Assembly (NCBI GenBank): GCA_964471225.1
Contig: CAYYEZ010000016.1
Span: 62,001-126,000 of the forward strand
DNA: 64,000 bases
DNA from: JAGVJT01 sp964471225
GTDB lineage: Bacteria > Pseudomonadota > Gammaproteobacteria > Legionellales > Legionellaceae
Direction: 5' to 3'
Shown here: positions 46,747 to 56,432 of the stretch, in pieces
Numbering within the stretch: the first letter of the stretch is position 1
Layout of the letters: each line of letters starts with the position of its first letter
Notes under the pieces: model-generated
Told to the model about the DNA's origin: nothing
The model's database searches: none
What the model saw: the letters and a program-made list of their open reading frames with translations, nothing else
Made by a program: the position numbers and the translations under genes

Positions 46747-48215
46747 ATGCCTTCTTAGCCTCACACTACATCAACGGACGATGGATTGAGGGGCAAGGTC
46801 CTCTTTTTCGCTCAATCAACCCAGCCACATTAGAACCACTTTGGGAAGGGCACAAAGCATCACACGAAGAAGCGCAATCAGCAATAAAAGCCGCAAAAAA
46901 TGCGGCAGCACTTTGGGCTCGAACCTCACTGAATGAGCGTATCAATGTGTTAAAAGCTTTCTCAGAAACACTCTCCACTCACCAGGATGCACTCACACAA
47001 CTTATTTCCAATGAGAGCGGAAAACCAGTCTGGGAGGCCAGAACTGAAGCGCAGGCCGTCATCACGAAAGTCAATATTTCTATTCGCGCATATGAAGAAC
47101 GTACACAAGACACATGGATTGAAGAACCGCAATCCAAAAGTGGTGTCACCTATAAACCTCATGGTGTCATGGTTGTGTTAGGGCCATTTAATTTCCCTGC
47201 ACACTTAAGTAATGGCCATATTGTTCCGGCCCTACTGGCAGGTAATACCATCGTTTATAAGCCTAGCGAGCTGACACCAGGCGTTGCCGCTTTTATTACT
47301 GGGTGTTGGGATAAAAGTGGACTACCAGCCGGTGTTTTTAATCTGGTTCAAGGCGATGTAGAATGTGCGCAATGGCTACTTGAAGAAGAAATCCAAGGTG
47401 TCCTTTTTACGGGTAGTTATCGTGCAGGATTAGAAATTCATCGACGCTTTGCCTCAAGACCTGAAGTCATCCTTGCATTAGAGATGGGTGGAAATAACCC
47501 TCTGATTGTTGATCATCTCAAAGATATTCCAGCAGCGGTTTATCAAACCATATTATCAAGCTTTATTACAGCAGGTCAGCGTTGCTCTTGCGCACGACGA
47601 GTATTTATTCCTAATGATACGTTTGGAGAACATTTCCTGGAGGCACTAAAAGCCGCCACGCGCTCACTTCTCATCGGTGCACCAGGAGATTCACCTGAGC
47701 CTTTTTTGGGTCCAGTCATACGACCATTACATGCTGAAGCACATCTTCGTGCACAATATCAACTCATTCAGCAAGGCGCACTGCCTATCCACCCAATGAC
47801 CAGCTTACGCCCAGGGTTTGCATTTTTAACACCAGGTATTATTGATATGACCCCTCTCCTCTCGCCTCCCGATGAAGAAATCTTTGCACCTCTTATTCAA
47901 CTCTATCGCTATGAACATTTTGAGGAAGCTATCTCACGCGCAAATGCCACACGCTATGGCTTAACCGCGGGGCTTTTATCGGATGATCCAGAGCACTACG
48001 ATATGTTTTATGCGAATATTCGGGCGGGATTGCTATATTGGAATCGTGCGACGACAGGGGCCTCAAGCCAATTGCCTTTTGGCGGCTTAGGACAGAGTGG
48101 TAATCATCGACCATCTGCATTTTTTGCCGCAGATTATTGTGCTTATCCGATTGCAAACATGACACAATCGAAGGTGACTCTACCTACAACGCTTTTGCCT
48201 GGGGTTCGCGTCTGA
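46743..48215 (+). CDS. astD: Succinylglutamate semialdehyde dehydrogenase
   Basis: The 490-residue aldehyde dehydrogenase matches AstD: N-terminal HYINGRWIEGQG, the cofactor region LGPFNFPAHLSNGHIVPALL, EMGGNNPLIV with catalytic Glu, and the catalytic Cys in AGQRCSCARR. It oxidises N-succinylglutamate semialdehyde with NAD in the arginine succinyltransferase (AST) pathway. It follows maiA with a 4-nt overlap and precedes astB by 1 nt. astA, astC and astE are not seen here. Confidence 0.96.
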   Translation: MNAFLASHYINGRWIEGQGPLFRSINPATLEPLWEGHKASHEEAQSAIKAAKNAAALWARTSLNERINVLKAFSETLSTHQDALTQLISNESGKPVWEARTEAQAVITKVNISIRAYEERTQDTWIEEPQSKSGVTYKPHGVMVVLGPFNFPAHLSNGHIVPALLAGNTIVYKPSELTPGVAAFITGCWDKSGLPAGVFNLVQGDVECAQWLLEEEIQGVLFTGSYRAGLEIHRRFASRPEVILALEMGGNNPLIVDHLKDIPAAVYQTILSSFITAGQRCSCARRVFIPNDTFGEHFLEALKAATRSLLIGAPGDSPEPFLGPVIRPLHAEAHLRAQYQLIQQGALPIHPMTSLRPGFAFLTPGIIDMTPLLSPPDEEIFAPLIQLYRYEHFEEAISRANATRYGLTAGLLSDDPEHYDMFYANIRAGLLYWNRATTGASSQLPFGGLGQSGNHRPSAFFAADYCAYPIANMTQSKVTLPTTLLPGVRV

Positions 48216-48216
48216 T

Positions 48217-49548
48217 ATGAATGTATATGAGCTTAATCTAGATGGACTTGTCGGCCCTACCCATCATTACGCAGGTTTAGCCAAAGGTAATGTCGCTTCA
48301 ACAAGCCACGCATATCATACAGCAAACCCTCAAGCAGCGGCTTTACAAGGGATTGAGAAAATGCGTTTTTTACATCGTCGTCAGATTAAGCAAGCCATTC
48401 TACCTCCCCACGAACGCCCAAATTTAACCCTTCTAGCGCAACTAGGCTTTGATGGTTCACCGGCTAAACAACTAGAAAAAGCCTCTTTGCATCCTCGTCT
48501 TCTGACCGCTTGTTTTTCTGCCTCAAGTATGTGGGCCGCCAATACAGCAACCGTCACACCAAGTGCTGATAGCTTAGATCAGCGCGTTCATTTCACATCA
48601 GCAAATCTTGTGAGCCAACTACATCGTGCCCAAGAGGCTGACTTTTCATCGACACTTTTACGTGTTATTTTCCAAGACCAAAATTATTTCGCACATCATG
48701 AACCACTCCCGCGAACGAATACCTTAAGCGATGAGGGCGCTGCAAACCATAATCGAATCTGTAAGCATCATGGCGGTCCCGGCATTCATTTGTTCGTTTA
48801 TGGACGAACCGCTTTCGGTGAATTTTCCTCTCCGACTGTTTTTCCAGCAAGACAAACACTCGAAGCGTCACAATCTATTGCAAGACTACATCAACTCCCA
48901 GAAAACCGTGTTTTATTCGCAAGACAACACCCTGCTACGATTGATTTGGGTGTATTTCATCATGACGTGATCGGTGTTGCGAATGAACATGTCGTCTTGC
49001 TTCACGAAGATGCGCTGGTAGATCAGCAACAAGTTCTGGATAAATTACGCACAATGGTAGATTATCCGATTCAATTTATTGAAATTTCTAAAACTGATTT
49101 TAGTGTGCAAGATGCGGTAGAAAGCTACTTGTTTAACTCGCAACTCATCACACTTCCGACACACAAGATGCTCTTACTTGCGCCTCAAGAATGTGCACAT
49201 CATCCACATGTTCGTCCGTGGATTGATCACCTTTTGGCAGAGGCTCACAATCCTATCGACGAAGTAGTATTTTTTGATCTCAAACAAAGCATGCAGAATG
49301 GTGGTGGACCCGCTTGCTTAAGACTTCGGGTTCCTCTCACCGAACATGAGTTCAATGCGATGCATTCTGGTGTGATTGCCACAGATGACAAGCTTGATCA
49401 ACTTGAAAAATGGGTCTATCAACATTATCGCACCTCTCTTCATCCTGATGATCTGAGAGATCCGCTGTTTATCGATGAGGTTCACACAGCACTCGATGAG
49501 TTAAGCAAAATCTTAAATCTTGGGTCAATTTACGCATTTCAAAAATAA
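48217..49548 (+). CDS. astB: N-succinylarginine dihydrolase
   Basis: The 443-residue enzyme begins YELNLDGLVGPTHHYAGLA and shows NHNRICKHHGGPGIHLFVYG (catalytic His region) and MQNGGGPACLRLRVPL (catalytic Cys), all AstB marks. It converts N-succinylarginine to N-succinylornithine, CO2 and ammonia, step two of the AST pathway. It closes the plus-strand catabolic run and converges on the large coiled-coil gene with a 29-nt gap; no clear terminator was spotted. Confidence 0.97.
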   Translation: MNVYELNLDGLVGPTHHYAGLAKGNVASTSHAYHTANPQAAALQGIEKMRFLHRRQIKQAILPPHERPNLTLLAQLGFDGSPAKQLEKASLHPRLLTACFSASSMWAANTATVTPSADSLDQRVHFTSANLVSQLHRAQEADFSSTLLRVIFQDQNYFAHHEPLPRTNTLSDEGAANHNRICKHHGGPGIHLFVYGRTAFGEFSSPTVFPARQTLEASQSIARLHQLPENRVLFARQHPATIDLGVFHHDVIGVANEHVVLLHEDALVDQQQVLDKLRTMVDYPIQFIEISKTDFSVQDAVESYLFNSQLITLPTHKMLLLAPQECAHHPHVRPWIDHLLAEAHNPIDEVVFFDLKQSMQNGGGPACLRLRVPLTEHEFNAMHSGVIATDDKLDQLEKWVYQHYRTSLHPDDLRDPLFIDEVHTALDELSKILNLGSIYAFQK

Positions 49549-49577
49549 ACGCAATATCATTGCCTTCTAAAGCTGCT

Positions 49578-52500
49578 TTATAATCGAGGAGGTGAATGCG
49601 TGGATGAATTTTGAAGCACACGCTCCTCCTGCACTGTGGCATCTTGCGAGGCATTCATTCCTCGAAGCTGTGCTTTGTACACTTGTTGTGTTGCTGCATT
49701 ATTCTGCTCTGGAGCCAAAGTCGGCGACGGCCTTTTTGTAATTTGTGGGTAATATTCACTGGCCTTTTCAATCAGCACTTTAAATTTTTGATCTTTTTCC
49801 AATGCAGGATTAGCTCGCATGACTTGCTGTAACTCCTTTAATCGTCCTGCGGTAGGAATAGTAAGAAAATTTGAAAGTGCTGTACGCAATTTTGTCCGTT
49901 CACCGCTAAAGTCAGTCAAATAATCAACATTAAACCTCGCATTACATTCCGAAATTATGGCTTTAATTTCTCTCGGAATCTCAGGAGGAGGAAGTTGGCT
50001 CTGAATGCAACTATCTCGAATTTGCTTAATTTGCTCTCTTTCAAGATTTAACTGTCTGATTTCTAAATTAAGCTGCTCAACACGTTGTATCCCAGATAAA
50101 ACACGCTGATCTTCTGTTTCAATCGAGGCTAAATCAGACTGAATGGTGACGACCGGCTTAAAAAGTTGACCTACACCATCAGGATAGGAAAAAGTACGGT
50201 TATTTTCAATTTGCTTTAGCAAATCATCAAATATACCAGGATACTTGTCTTTATACTTTAGTAGGCTCGATTCAAATGTTTTAAGTGCCGCAGCAGGATC
50301 AATAACATAATTTTCTTCAAAATCTTTAAATAAAGTAGAAAACACTTCCCAATCATCATCATTAACTAACTCAGAATCACCGATCGCTTTTTCACAGTTA
50401 CTCATCGCTTCTAATAAATTTTCAAATTGTTTTCCCGACGCAACAATAGATTTAAAAACACTATTTTCCTCGTCTAAAGCCTCTTGTAGCAAAGAAGGGA
50501 CTTGAGATTGAATAGCGTCAAGAGCACTAATTTCTGAAAGAATTTTATCTTGAACATCTGGCTCAAGATGACCATAAAGAGATTTTATTTGACTCAAAGT
50601 GATTGGTTTGTTGGGTACTTCTATCTTATATTTTGCAAAAATGTTTTTGATATCTTTTCGGCAAATATCATAATTGACAGAAAAAACTTTTCGATCACGT
50701 TGCATGATTTCTTCTGCTCTACCTTTTGCTTGCGTCGGTATTTCAGCGAGAATAGTAGCTATTTTTGACTCAAGATAGGCCGCTAGTTTTAATGCTTCAG
50801 CAAGCAGCATTTTCTCGTTTGGATCCCTCGTTTCACGATAGTCTTTCTCTCGTTGTCTAGTTAAAAGTAAGAGATTTTTACACTGCTCAAGAGCGATCAA
50901 ATTACTTTGTACAGCCTCTCTCGCCTGCAAAAGCTGTGAGTTTCCTTGTCTGAGTTCGGCCTGAATCGCTTCACGCTCCGTCTCTAACACCCAAATTTCT
51001 TCGGTCAGAGTAACAACTTTTTCGTCAAAATGAGCATTAATTTTTTCAATATTCATTTCAACAAGAGGTACTCTTGGGATATCAGGATAAAGCGCTTGTG
51101 CTTCTTTCATTAGCATGAGAAGACTAGGATCTCGAATATAATTTGGATATTTATCCATCGCTTCTTTGAGTGAACTCAAATTAACATCTGTTGGGTTTTC
51201 TAAAAATTTTCTCAACTCGAGCTTTACTAAAGAAGCATCACTATAGACAAAATAAACATGAGCCCTTCTAATCAAATCTTTTTTAGTTTTTTCCTCATCA
51301 AAAGTCACATTTTCTTTTGATATAGCTTTATCAAATACTCTCATGGCGTGATCTTCTAGATCACTTAGGTTTTTTATTTTTGGAATACGATATTTTGTCA
51401 TGAGTACACTAAGTTCTCGACTTAGATTTTGTTTATCTGTGTTTAAACGTTCGATAGCTTCTTGATTATTTCGCTTACCAGACAACACGTCTTGTTTATA
51501 AATAAGACTCGATGCGACCAGTAATCGCATTGAGGAAACGACATCAGTAAACTCCTCTTTACGTTTTTTTAAGCGTATTTCTGCTTTTTCAAAAGCGGTT
51601 GTCCCGCCAAATAAATGTACTACAAATCGATTAATCGCATACAAAAAAATTCCTAACGTTGTTTTCGGTGTCATCAAATCATATTGTTCTTGCGCTATTC
51701 TAAAACGATTTTTTCGACGATCTGCATCTTTTTTTAAATCATCAAAAGTATCACTCAGCTCCTCTGGTTCAAGATCATCGACGTTGGTTACTTTTCTATC
51801 AATTTGTGGCTCAGGTTGTGCGCCCAAAATTACGATTGACTTTGGCAAAGAAGCATACTCTTCTACCATATTTTGTACACTTCTAATATCTGTAACATCA
51901 TCAAAATTTGGATATTGATTAAATGTTGCGCTCAAATAATCAATCGTCATATTTTGAGACTGAAGCATTTCTTCACGTCTAGCCAGCTCATCATCGGCCT
52001 CAGATATTTTTGAAATAATTGACCTAAAAGCAGCTCTTTCTTGCCTAATTTCATCTATTCTTTCTTGATTGGCTTGATTTTTACGATCTAATTCTGAACG
52101 GATATAAAGTTCTTCTGTAGCTATACTTGATGTACGACTTTTTTGCTGTTGATAGGATTCTACTACAGTCGAAGAATTTCCAGAATCGACGCTTTCAAGA
52201 CCATCAAATTGCTCTACATTAACCTCTGGTTGAAATTCATCCACATCTGTCAACTCATCTGACAGCGTTGACACATCCTCTTCTTCCTCTTCTTCTTCCT
52301 TATCCTCATCAAGATTCAAGTTATCCAACTCAGATTGGGCCTGATAATCACTAAATCCCTTCTTTACTTGACCCAAAATCGTTGGATTGATTGCTTGTTG
52401 GAGGTTCTGTTGATCTTTTTTAGCTCGTTTCTCAGCTTCTTTAAGATCCTCTTTAAGAGAAGTAGCAACTTTTTGTCTTTCCTCTAAGCGTTGTTCTTTT

Positions 52501-52877
52501 TCTGCTATCTCTCGTTCTAAATCCTCAATTTCTTTTCCAAGTTGAATGATAGTTTTCATCGTCTCTTCATCTGCAATCACAGGCTTAGATTCAGATGAAA
52601 GGGAAAACCAAGATTTTTTAGATTGTTTAGGTTCCGGAGGAAGCGACTCTACGGCATCAAGAGATGCACGCTTTGCGTCTAGCTTATCTTGAAGAGCTTC
52701 TATCTCTTCTTCAGCATCCTGCAACTCGCCCTCTAAGTCACTCAGTTCTTTTTGCATTTCCTCAAAAAGACGAGCGGATGACTCTGCTTCCTCTCTAAGT
52801 AAAGCAATATCGGCGCTTTCCTCGGATTGCTCATCAGCGCGAGTACTACCATCAGGTAAAGAGTCTTTATTCTGCAT
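49578..52877 (-). CDS. Large coiled-coil protein, probable effector
   Basis: The 1099-residue protein has no signal peptide and no enzyme motif I recognise. Residues ~15-175 form a long coiled coil (heptad-like runs such as LEGELQDAEEEIEALQDKLD). A strongly acidic stretch follows (DEDKEEEEEEED near 195-206). More coiled coil occurs around 265-310, 620-680 and 920-950. A weak hydrophobic segment is near FLYAINRFVVHLFGG (~410). Sequences of the type 'Lys-Tyr-Pro-x-Ile/x' recur (DKYPNYIRDPSLLMLMKEAQ, DKYPGIFDDLL), hinting at short helical repeats. Such proteins are common among Legionellales type IV effectors; that is inference. Confidence 0.75.
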   Translation of the reverse strand: MQNKDSLPDGSTRADEQSEESADIALLREEAESSARLFEEMQKELSDLEGELQDAEEEIEALQDKLDAKRASLDAVESLPPEPKQSKKSWFSLSSESKPVIADEETMKTIIQLGKEIEDLEREIAEKEQRLEERQKVATSLKEDLKEAEKRAKKDQQNLQQAINPTILGQVKKGFSDYQAQSELDNLNLDEDKEEEEEEEDVSTLSDELTDVDEFQPEVNVEQFDGLESVDSGNSSTVVESYQQQKSRTSSIATEELYIRSELDRKNQANQERIDEIRQERAAFRSIISKISEADDELARREEMLQSQNMTIDYLSATFNQYPNFDDVTDIRSVQNMVEEYASLPKSIVILGAQPEPQIDRKVTNVDDLEPEELSDTFDDLKKDADRRKNRFRIAQEQYDLMTPKTTLGIFLYAINRFVVHLFGGTTAFEKAEIRLKKRKEEFTDVVSSMRLLVASSLIYKQDVLSGKRNNQEAIERLNTDKQNLSRELSVLMTKYRIPKIKNLSDLEDHAMRVFDKAISKENVTFDEEKTKKDLIRRAHVYFVYSDASLVKLELRKFLENPTDVNLSSLKEAMDKYPNYIRDPSLLMLMKEAQALYPDIPRVPLVEMNIEKINAHFDEKVVTLTEEIWVLETEREAIQAELRQGNSQLLQAREAVQSNLIALEQCKNLLLLTRQREKDYRETRDPNEKMLLAEALKLAAYLESKIATILAEIPTQAKGRAEEIMQRDRKVFSVNYDICRKDIKNIFAKYKIEVPNKPITLSQIKSLYGHLEPDVQDKILSEISALDAIQSQVPSLLQEALDEENSVFKSIVASGKQFENLLEAMSNCEKAIGDSELVNDDDWEVFSTLFKDFEENYVIDPAAALKTFESSLLKYKDKYPGIFDDLLKQIENNRTFSYPDGVGQLFKPVVTIQSDLASIETEDQRVLSGIQRVEQLNLEIRQLNLEREQIKQIRDSCIQSQLPPPEIPREIKAIISECNARFNVDYLTDFSGERTKLRTALSNFLTIPTAGRLKELQQVMRANPALEKDQKFKVLIEKASEYYPQITKRPSPTLAPEQNNAATQQVYKAQLRGMNASQDATVQEERVLQNSSTHSPPRL

Positions 52878-53168
52878 AATAAGATTTAATTGATTTATTT
52901 AATGTACTTATAGACCATTAAATGAATTAAATCGAATTAACACCTTCCGGTATTGGATGAAGAAATTGACGTGGAAAAGTGCATCAAAAAAACGTAATGA
53001 ACCACACACTGAAGCCAATCCATTACATTATTGGTATCTCCCCAGCACAGAGTCGAATCACTACAATATATTGACTTTTGTCTAAATATTAATCACAATT
53101 AAATAATGGTTAAGACCATAAAAATCATTGAAAAATAGTTAGGCAATGTCAACAATATAGAGAGGATC
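52878..53168. other. Intergenic region between divergent effector-like genes
   Basis: This 291-nt AT-rich gap separates two divergent unknown genes. It contains three TTAA tetramers at 10-11 bp steps around 53090-53113, faintly like PmrA-type direct repeats, and an AGAGGA ribosome site just before 53169. I see no RNA gene. Confidence 0.4.
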
Positions 53169-53555
53169 ATGTTTAGAACACGCAGAAATCCACAAGAAAT
53201 AGAAAACTCACTACAATCATTGGTATTAGCCGCAATAAATCTAATCGACAGCAATGATCGAAGCGCTGACGAAAAAAATCGATATGTCTCTTTATATCAA
53301 ACAACTTATGAAAAAATCCAAAAAAAATCAATCCCGGAGGACATTCTTACTGCACTAGCAGAGTTTGTACTACAACGTTTGCGATTTCATCAAGCTCAAC
53401 ACAACAGATTATCACAGGAAGAGATGATTACATTTTTTCGAGAAAATATTAACGGAACGTATTCCGAATCGTCCAGACGGAGACCGCTAAGCCCTGAATC
53501 AACACCGCCATTAAGCGAGGACGACGAGCCAGGATCAGCACATATGTTTAGGTAA
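53169..53555 (+). CDS. Small unknown charged protein
   Basis: The 128-residue protein is helical at first (NSLQSLVLAAINLIDSNDRS, DILTALAEFVLQRLRFHQ) and ends in a Ser/Pro/Glu-rich tail (RRRPLSPESTPPLSEDD). AGAGGA lies just before the ATG. There is no signal peptide or known family. It is divergent from the large coiled-coil gene and shares the polar, low-complexity style of the other effector-like genes here. Function unknown. Confidence 0.65.
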   Translation: MFRTRRNPQEIENSLQSLVLAAINLIDSNDRSADEKNRYVSLYQTTYEKIQKKSIPEDILTALAEFVLQRLRFHQAQHNRLSQEEMITFFRENINGTYSESSRRRPLSPESTPPLSEDDEPGSAHMFR

Positions 53556-53562
53556 AATAGAA

Positions 53563-53578
53563 AGGGCGTTGCCGCCCT
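53563..53578 (-). terminator. Short terminator after the KgtP-like gene
   Basis: AGGGCG-ttgc-CGCCCT forms a 6-bp GC-rich stem with a 4-nt loop, just after the stop of the minus-strand transporter gene. A-rich flanks on both sides give T-rich tails in either direction, so it may serve the convergent gene too. Confidence 0.7.
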
Positions 53579-53585
53579 AAAAAAT

Positions 53586-54869
53586 CTAATCTTTATCCAT
53601 TTTTGAAAATTGTTTTGTATCTCTCATGAATAAATACACGAGTAATGAGCAGGCGATACAAGCGGTCACATACCAATAAAAGCCGCTTTCATAGCCTATT
53701 TCTTTAAACCACAACGCAATATATTCGGCGGTTCCACCAAAAAGAGAAACGGTTGTCGCGTAAGGCAAACCGACGCCCAGCGTTCTAATTTCTACAGGGA
53801 ACAATTCTGCTTTAACAACAGCATTAATAGACGTATAACCACTCACAACAACTAGAGCAATCATAATTAACCCAAAAGCGCCCCACCAAGTGGTCGCGTG
53901 ATTTAACGATGATAAAATCGGAACAGTACACAACGTACCTAATACACCAAATGCAATCAAAATAGGACGTCGGCCAATCTTATCTGATAAGGCACCAATT
54001 AAAGGCTGTAACAACATAAATCCAACCAGAGTTGCCGCAGAAATCAGTGTTGAATCATCTTTACTCATCCCTACAGAGTTCACTAAATATTTTTGCATAT
54101 AAGTACTGTAAGTATAAAACGCTAAAGTTCCGCCCATAGTTAAACCAACCACAACGAAAATTTCTTTAGGATAACGTAACAAAGTACACATTAAGTTTTC
54201 TTTAGGTTGCGTTTTTTCATGAGCAGTAAAGGTTTGCGTTTCTTGCATGCCATATCTTAAGTACAATGCCACCAAAGAAAATAAAGCCCCTAAAATAAAA
54301 GGAATACGCCAACCCCAAGCCTCTAATTCTTGACTAGTCAAAAACACACGTTGTAATAAAATTAATACAGTCAATGCTAACAATTGCCCTGCGATTAAGG
54401 TGACATATTGAAAACTTGAATAAAAGCCACGTCGATCTTTCGTCGCCATCTCGGTCAAGTAAGTCGCTGAAGATGCGTATTCTCCGCCTACTGACAATCC
54501 CTGCAATAACCGGGCAAACACGAGCAAAATGGGGGCTGCGATACCAATAGAATCATAACTTGGTGTACAAGCAATAACGAGTGATCCAAAACACATCAGA
54601 AATACAGAAGCAATCAATGCTTTTTTTCGCCCTTTTCTGTCTGCATAACTTCCCATTACCCATCCACCAATCGGACGCATAAAAAATCCAACAGCAAAAA
54701 TAGCAGAGGTATTCAATAATTGAGCAGTCAAGTCGCCATTGGGAAAAAATGATTTAGCAAAATAAATAGAAAAAGCCGCGTAAACGTACCAATCATACCA
54801 TTCAATTAAATTTCCCACTGAACCCCGAAAAATAGACTTTAAGCGCTGCGTTGAAGTTAATGTTTCCAT
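53586..54869 (-). CDS. kgtP: KgtP-like 2-oxoglutarate/metabolite MFS permease
   Basis: The 427-residue transporter has twelve membrane segments and follows E. coli KgtP closely: GNLIEWYDWYVYAAFS, GFFMRPIGGWVMG, ADRKGRKKAL, FARLLQGLSVGGEY, FYSSFQYVTLIAGQLLAL and QPLIGALSDKIGRRP. It belongs to the metabolite:H+ symporter group (KgtP, ProP). Substrate is probably a di- or tricarboxylate, or a related organic acid. It lies downstream of prpB-prpC-prpD on the same strand with a 123-nt gap, consistent with organic-acid use. Confidence 0.88.
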   Translation of the reverse strand: METLTSTQRLKSIFRGSVGNLIEWYDWYVYAAFSIYFAKSFFPNGDLTAQLLNTSAIFAVGFFMRPIGGWVMGSYADRKGRKKALIASVFLMCFGSLVIACTPSYDSIGIAAPILLVFARLLQGLSVGGEYASSATYLTEMATKDRRGFYSSFQYVTLIAGQLLALTVLILLQRVFLTSQELEAWGWRIPFILGALFSLVALYLRYGMQETQTFTAHEKTQPKENLMCTLLRYPKEIFVVVGLTMGGTLAFYTYSTYMQKYLVNSVGMSKDDSTLISAATLVGFMLLQPLIGALSDKIGRRPILIAFGVLGTLCTVPILSSLNHATTWWGAFGLIMIALVVVSGYTSINAVVKAELFPVEIRTLGVGLPYATTVSLFGGTAEYIALWFKEIGYESGFYWYVTACIACSLLVYLFMRDTKQFSKMDKD

Positions 54870-54992
54870 ATATCACTGATACCTCAAAAAATAAGAGAAA
54901 CCTCGATAAAAATAGAGGCCTTCAAATTAATAACGGGATAATATAGTACTATCTTGGATGGGTTTCCAGCATAATTTTTCAATTTTTTTGAA

Positions 54993-56429
54993 TTAAATCC
55001 ACAACGCCATAAAATCAGAGATATTAAGTGATGAAATCACATCAAACCTCATGATTTTATTTAATATTTCTTCAACTTTTTCAGCTGAATAATGCGTCAA
55101 AAGATTCTGTTTGCATTTTAGAAGCAAGACAGGTAAGCCCTCAGCGCGACGCCTACGATGCCCAATCGGATATTCAACAGTCACTTCATCGGTACTTGTT
55201 CCATCATTAAAAACAATTCGCAAACGATTGGCAATTGAGCGCTTCTCAGGGTCTAAGTAGTCTTTTGAAAAATTAAGAGATTCTGAAATCTGCATTTTTT
55301 CACGCAATTGATCAATGCGTGGATCTTTAGCAACCTCATCTTCATAATCATCAGCGGTAAGATGACCTTTTAACAAACCAATTGCCACCATATACTGTAA
55401 ACAATGATCTCTATCTGCAGGATTATGTAAAACACCTTGCTTACTGATGATGCGAATAGCAGACTCATGTGTTGTGATTTCAATACGTTGTATCTCATCC
55501 AAACGGTGAATCACAGAAGGATGGAGCTGAACAGCACATTCTACAGCTGTTTGCGCGTGAAATTCAGCAGGATAAGACAGCTTGAACAGTACGTTTTCCA
55601 TCACATAACTGCCATAAGGCCGCTCAAACGAGAACGGTTTTCCACCAAACAGCACATCATAAAATCCCCAGCTCTTCGCCGTCAACGCACTAGGGTAGCC
55701 CATTTCACCTGTTTCAGCTATCAAGGCAAGGCGCACGGCGCGCGAGGTTGCATCCCCAGCAGCCCATGATTTTCGAGACCCAGCATTAGGCGCATGGCGA
55801 TAAGTTCTTAAACTTTGACCATCAATAAAAGCATGTGACACGGCAGAAAGAAGCTTTGCTTCATCCAAGCCTAACAAGGCCCCAGCAACAGCCGTACTTG
55901 CAATTTTGACAAACATAACATGATCAAGACCACGACGATTTAGACTATTTTCTAAGGCCAATACGCCCTGAATTTCGTGGGCCTTGATCATCATCGTCAA
56001 CACGTCATGCATCGTGATAGACTTCTTAGACACTCGATGTCGATTGACGTAATCCGCCACACTCAAAATAGCCCCGAGATTGTCCGAGGGATGCCCCCAT
56101 TCGGCAGCAAGCCACGTGTCATTAAAATCTAACCAACGAATCATTGTACCAATATTAAAGGCAGCTTGAACCGGCTCTAAACGAAATGGTGTGCCAGGGA
56201 TGGGTACACCATTTTGCATTTCTGCACCCAAAACTACAGGCCCTAGTAATTTTGTACAAGCAGGGTAAGACAAAGCTAAAATGCCGCAACCTAAGGTATC
56301 CATCAGACAATGATGAGCTGTCTCAAATGCTTCAATACTTGTTACAGGCGTCTTAAGCACGTAATCAACAATATCTTGAATGACCGCATCGTAATTTGGT
56401 TTATTATTTTCTTCCGCAATCACATGCAT
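54993..56429 (-). CDS. prpD: 2-methylcitrate dehydratase
   Basis: The 478-residue MmgE/PrpD-family protein shows AHHCLMDTLGCGILALSYP, RWLDFNDTWLAAEWGHPSDNLG and AGDATSRAVRLALIA. The length and WLDFNDTWLAAEWGHPSDN motif fit true PrpD. It dehydrates 2-methylcitrate to 2-methyl-cis-aconitate in propionyl-CoA breakdown. It follows prpC by 3 nt. No acnD/prpF pair is present, as expected when PrpD is used. Confidence 0.96.
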   Translation of the reverse strand: MHVIAEENNKPNYDAVIQDIVDYVLKTPVTSIEAFETAHHCLMDTLGCGILALSYPACTKLLGPVVLGAEMQNGVPIPGTPFRLEPVQAAFNIGTMIRWLDFNDTWLAAEWGHPSDNLGAILSVADYVNRHRVSKKSITMHDVLTMMIKAHEIQGVLALENSLNRRGLDHVMFVKIASTAVAGALLGLDEAKLLSAVSHAFIDGQSLRTYRHAPNAGSRKSWAAGDATSRAVRLALIAETGEMGYPSALTAKSWGFYDVLFGGKPFSFERPYGSYVMENVLFKLSYPAEFHAQTAVECAVQLHPSVIHRLDEIQRIEITTHESAIRIISKQGVLHNPADRDHCLQYMVAIGLLKGHLTADDYEDEVAKDPRIDQLREKMQISESLNFSKDYLDPEKRSIANRLRIVFNDGTSTDEVTVEYPIGHRRRRAEGLPVLLLKCKQNLLTHYSAEKVEEILNKIMRFDVISSLNISDFMALWI

Positions 56430-56432
56430 GCT

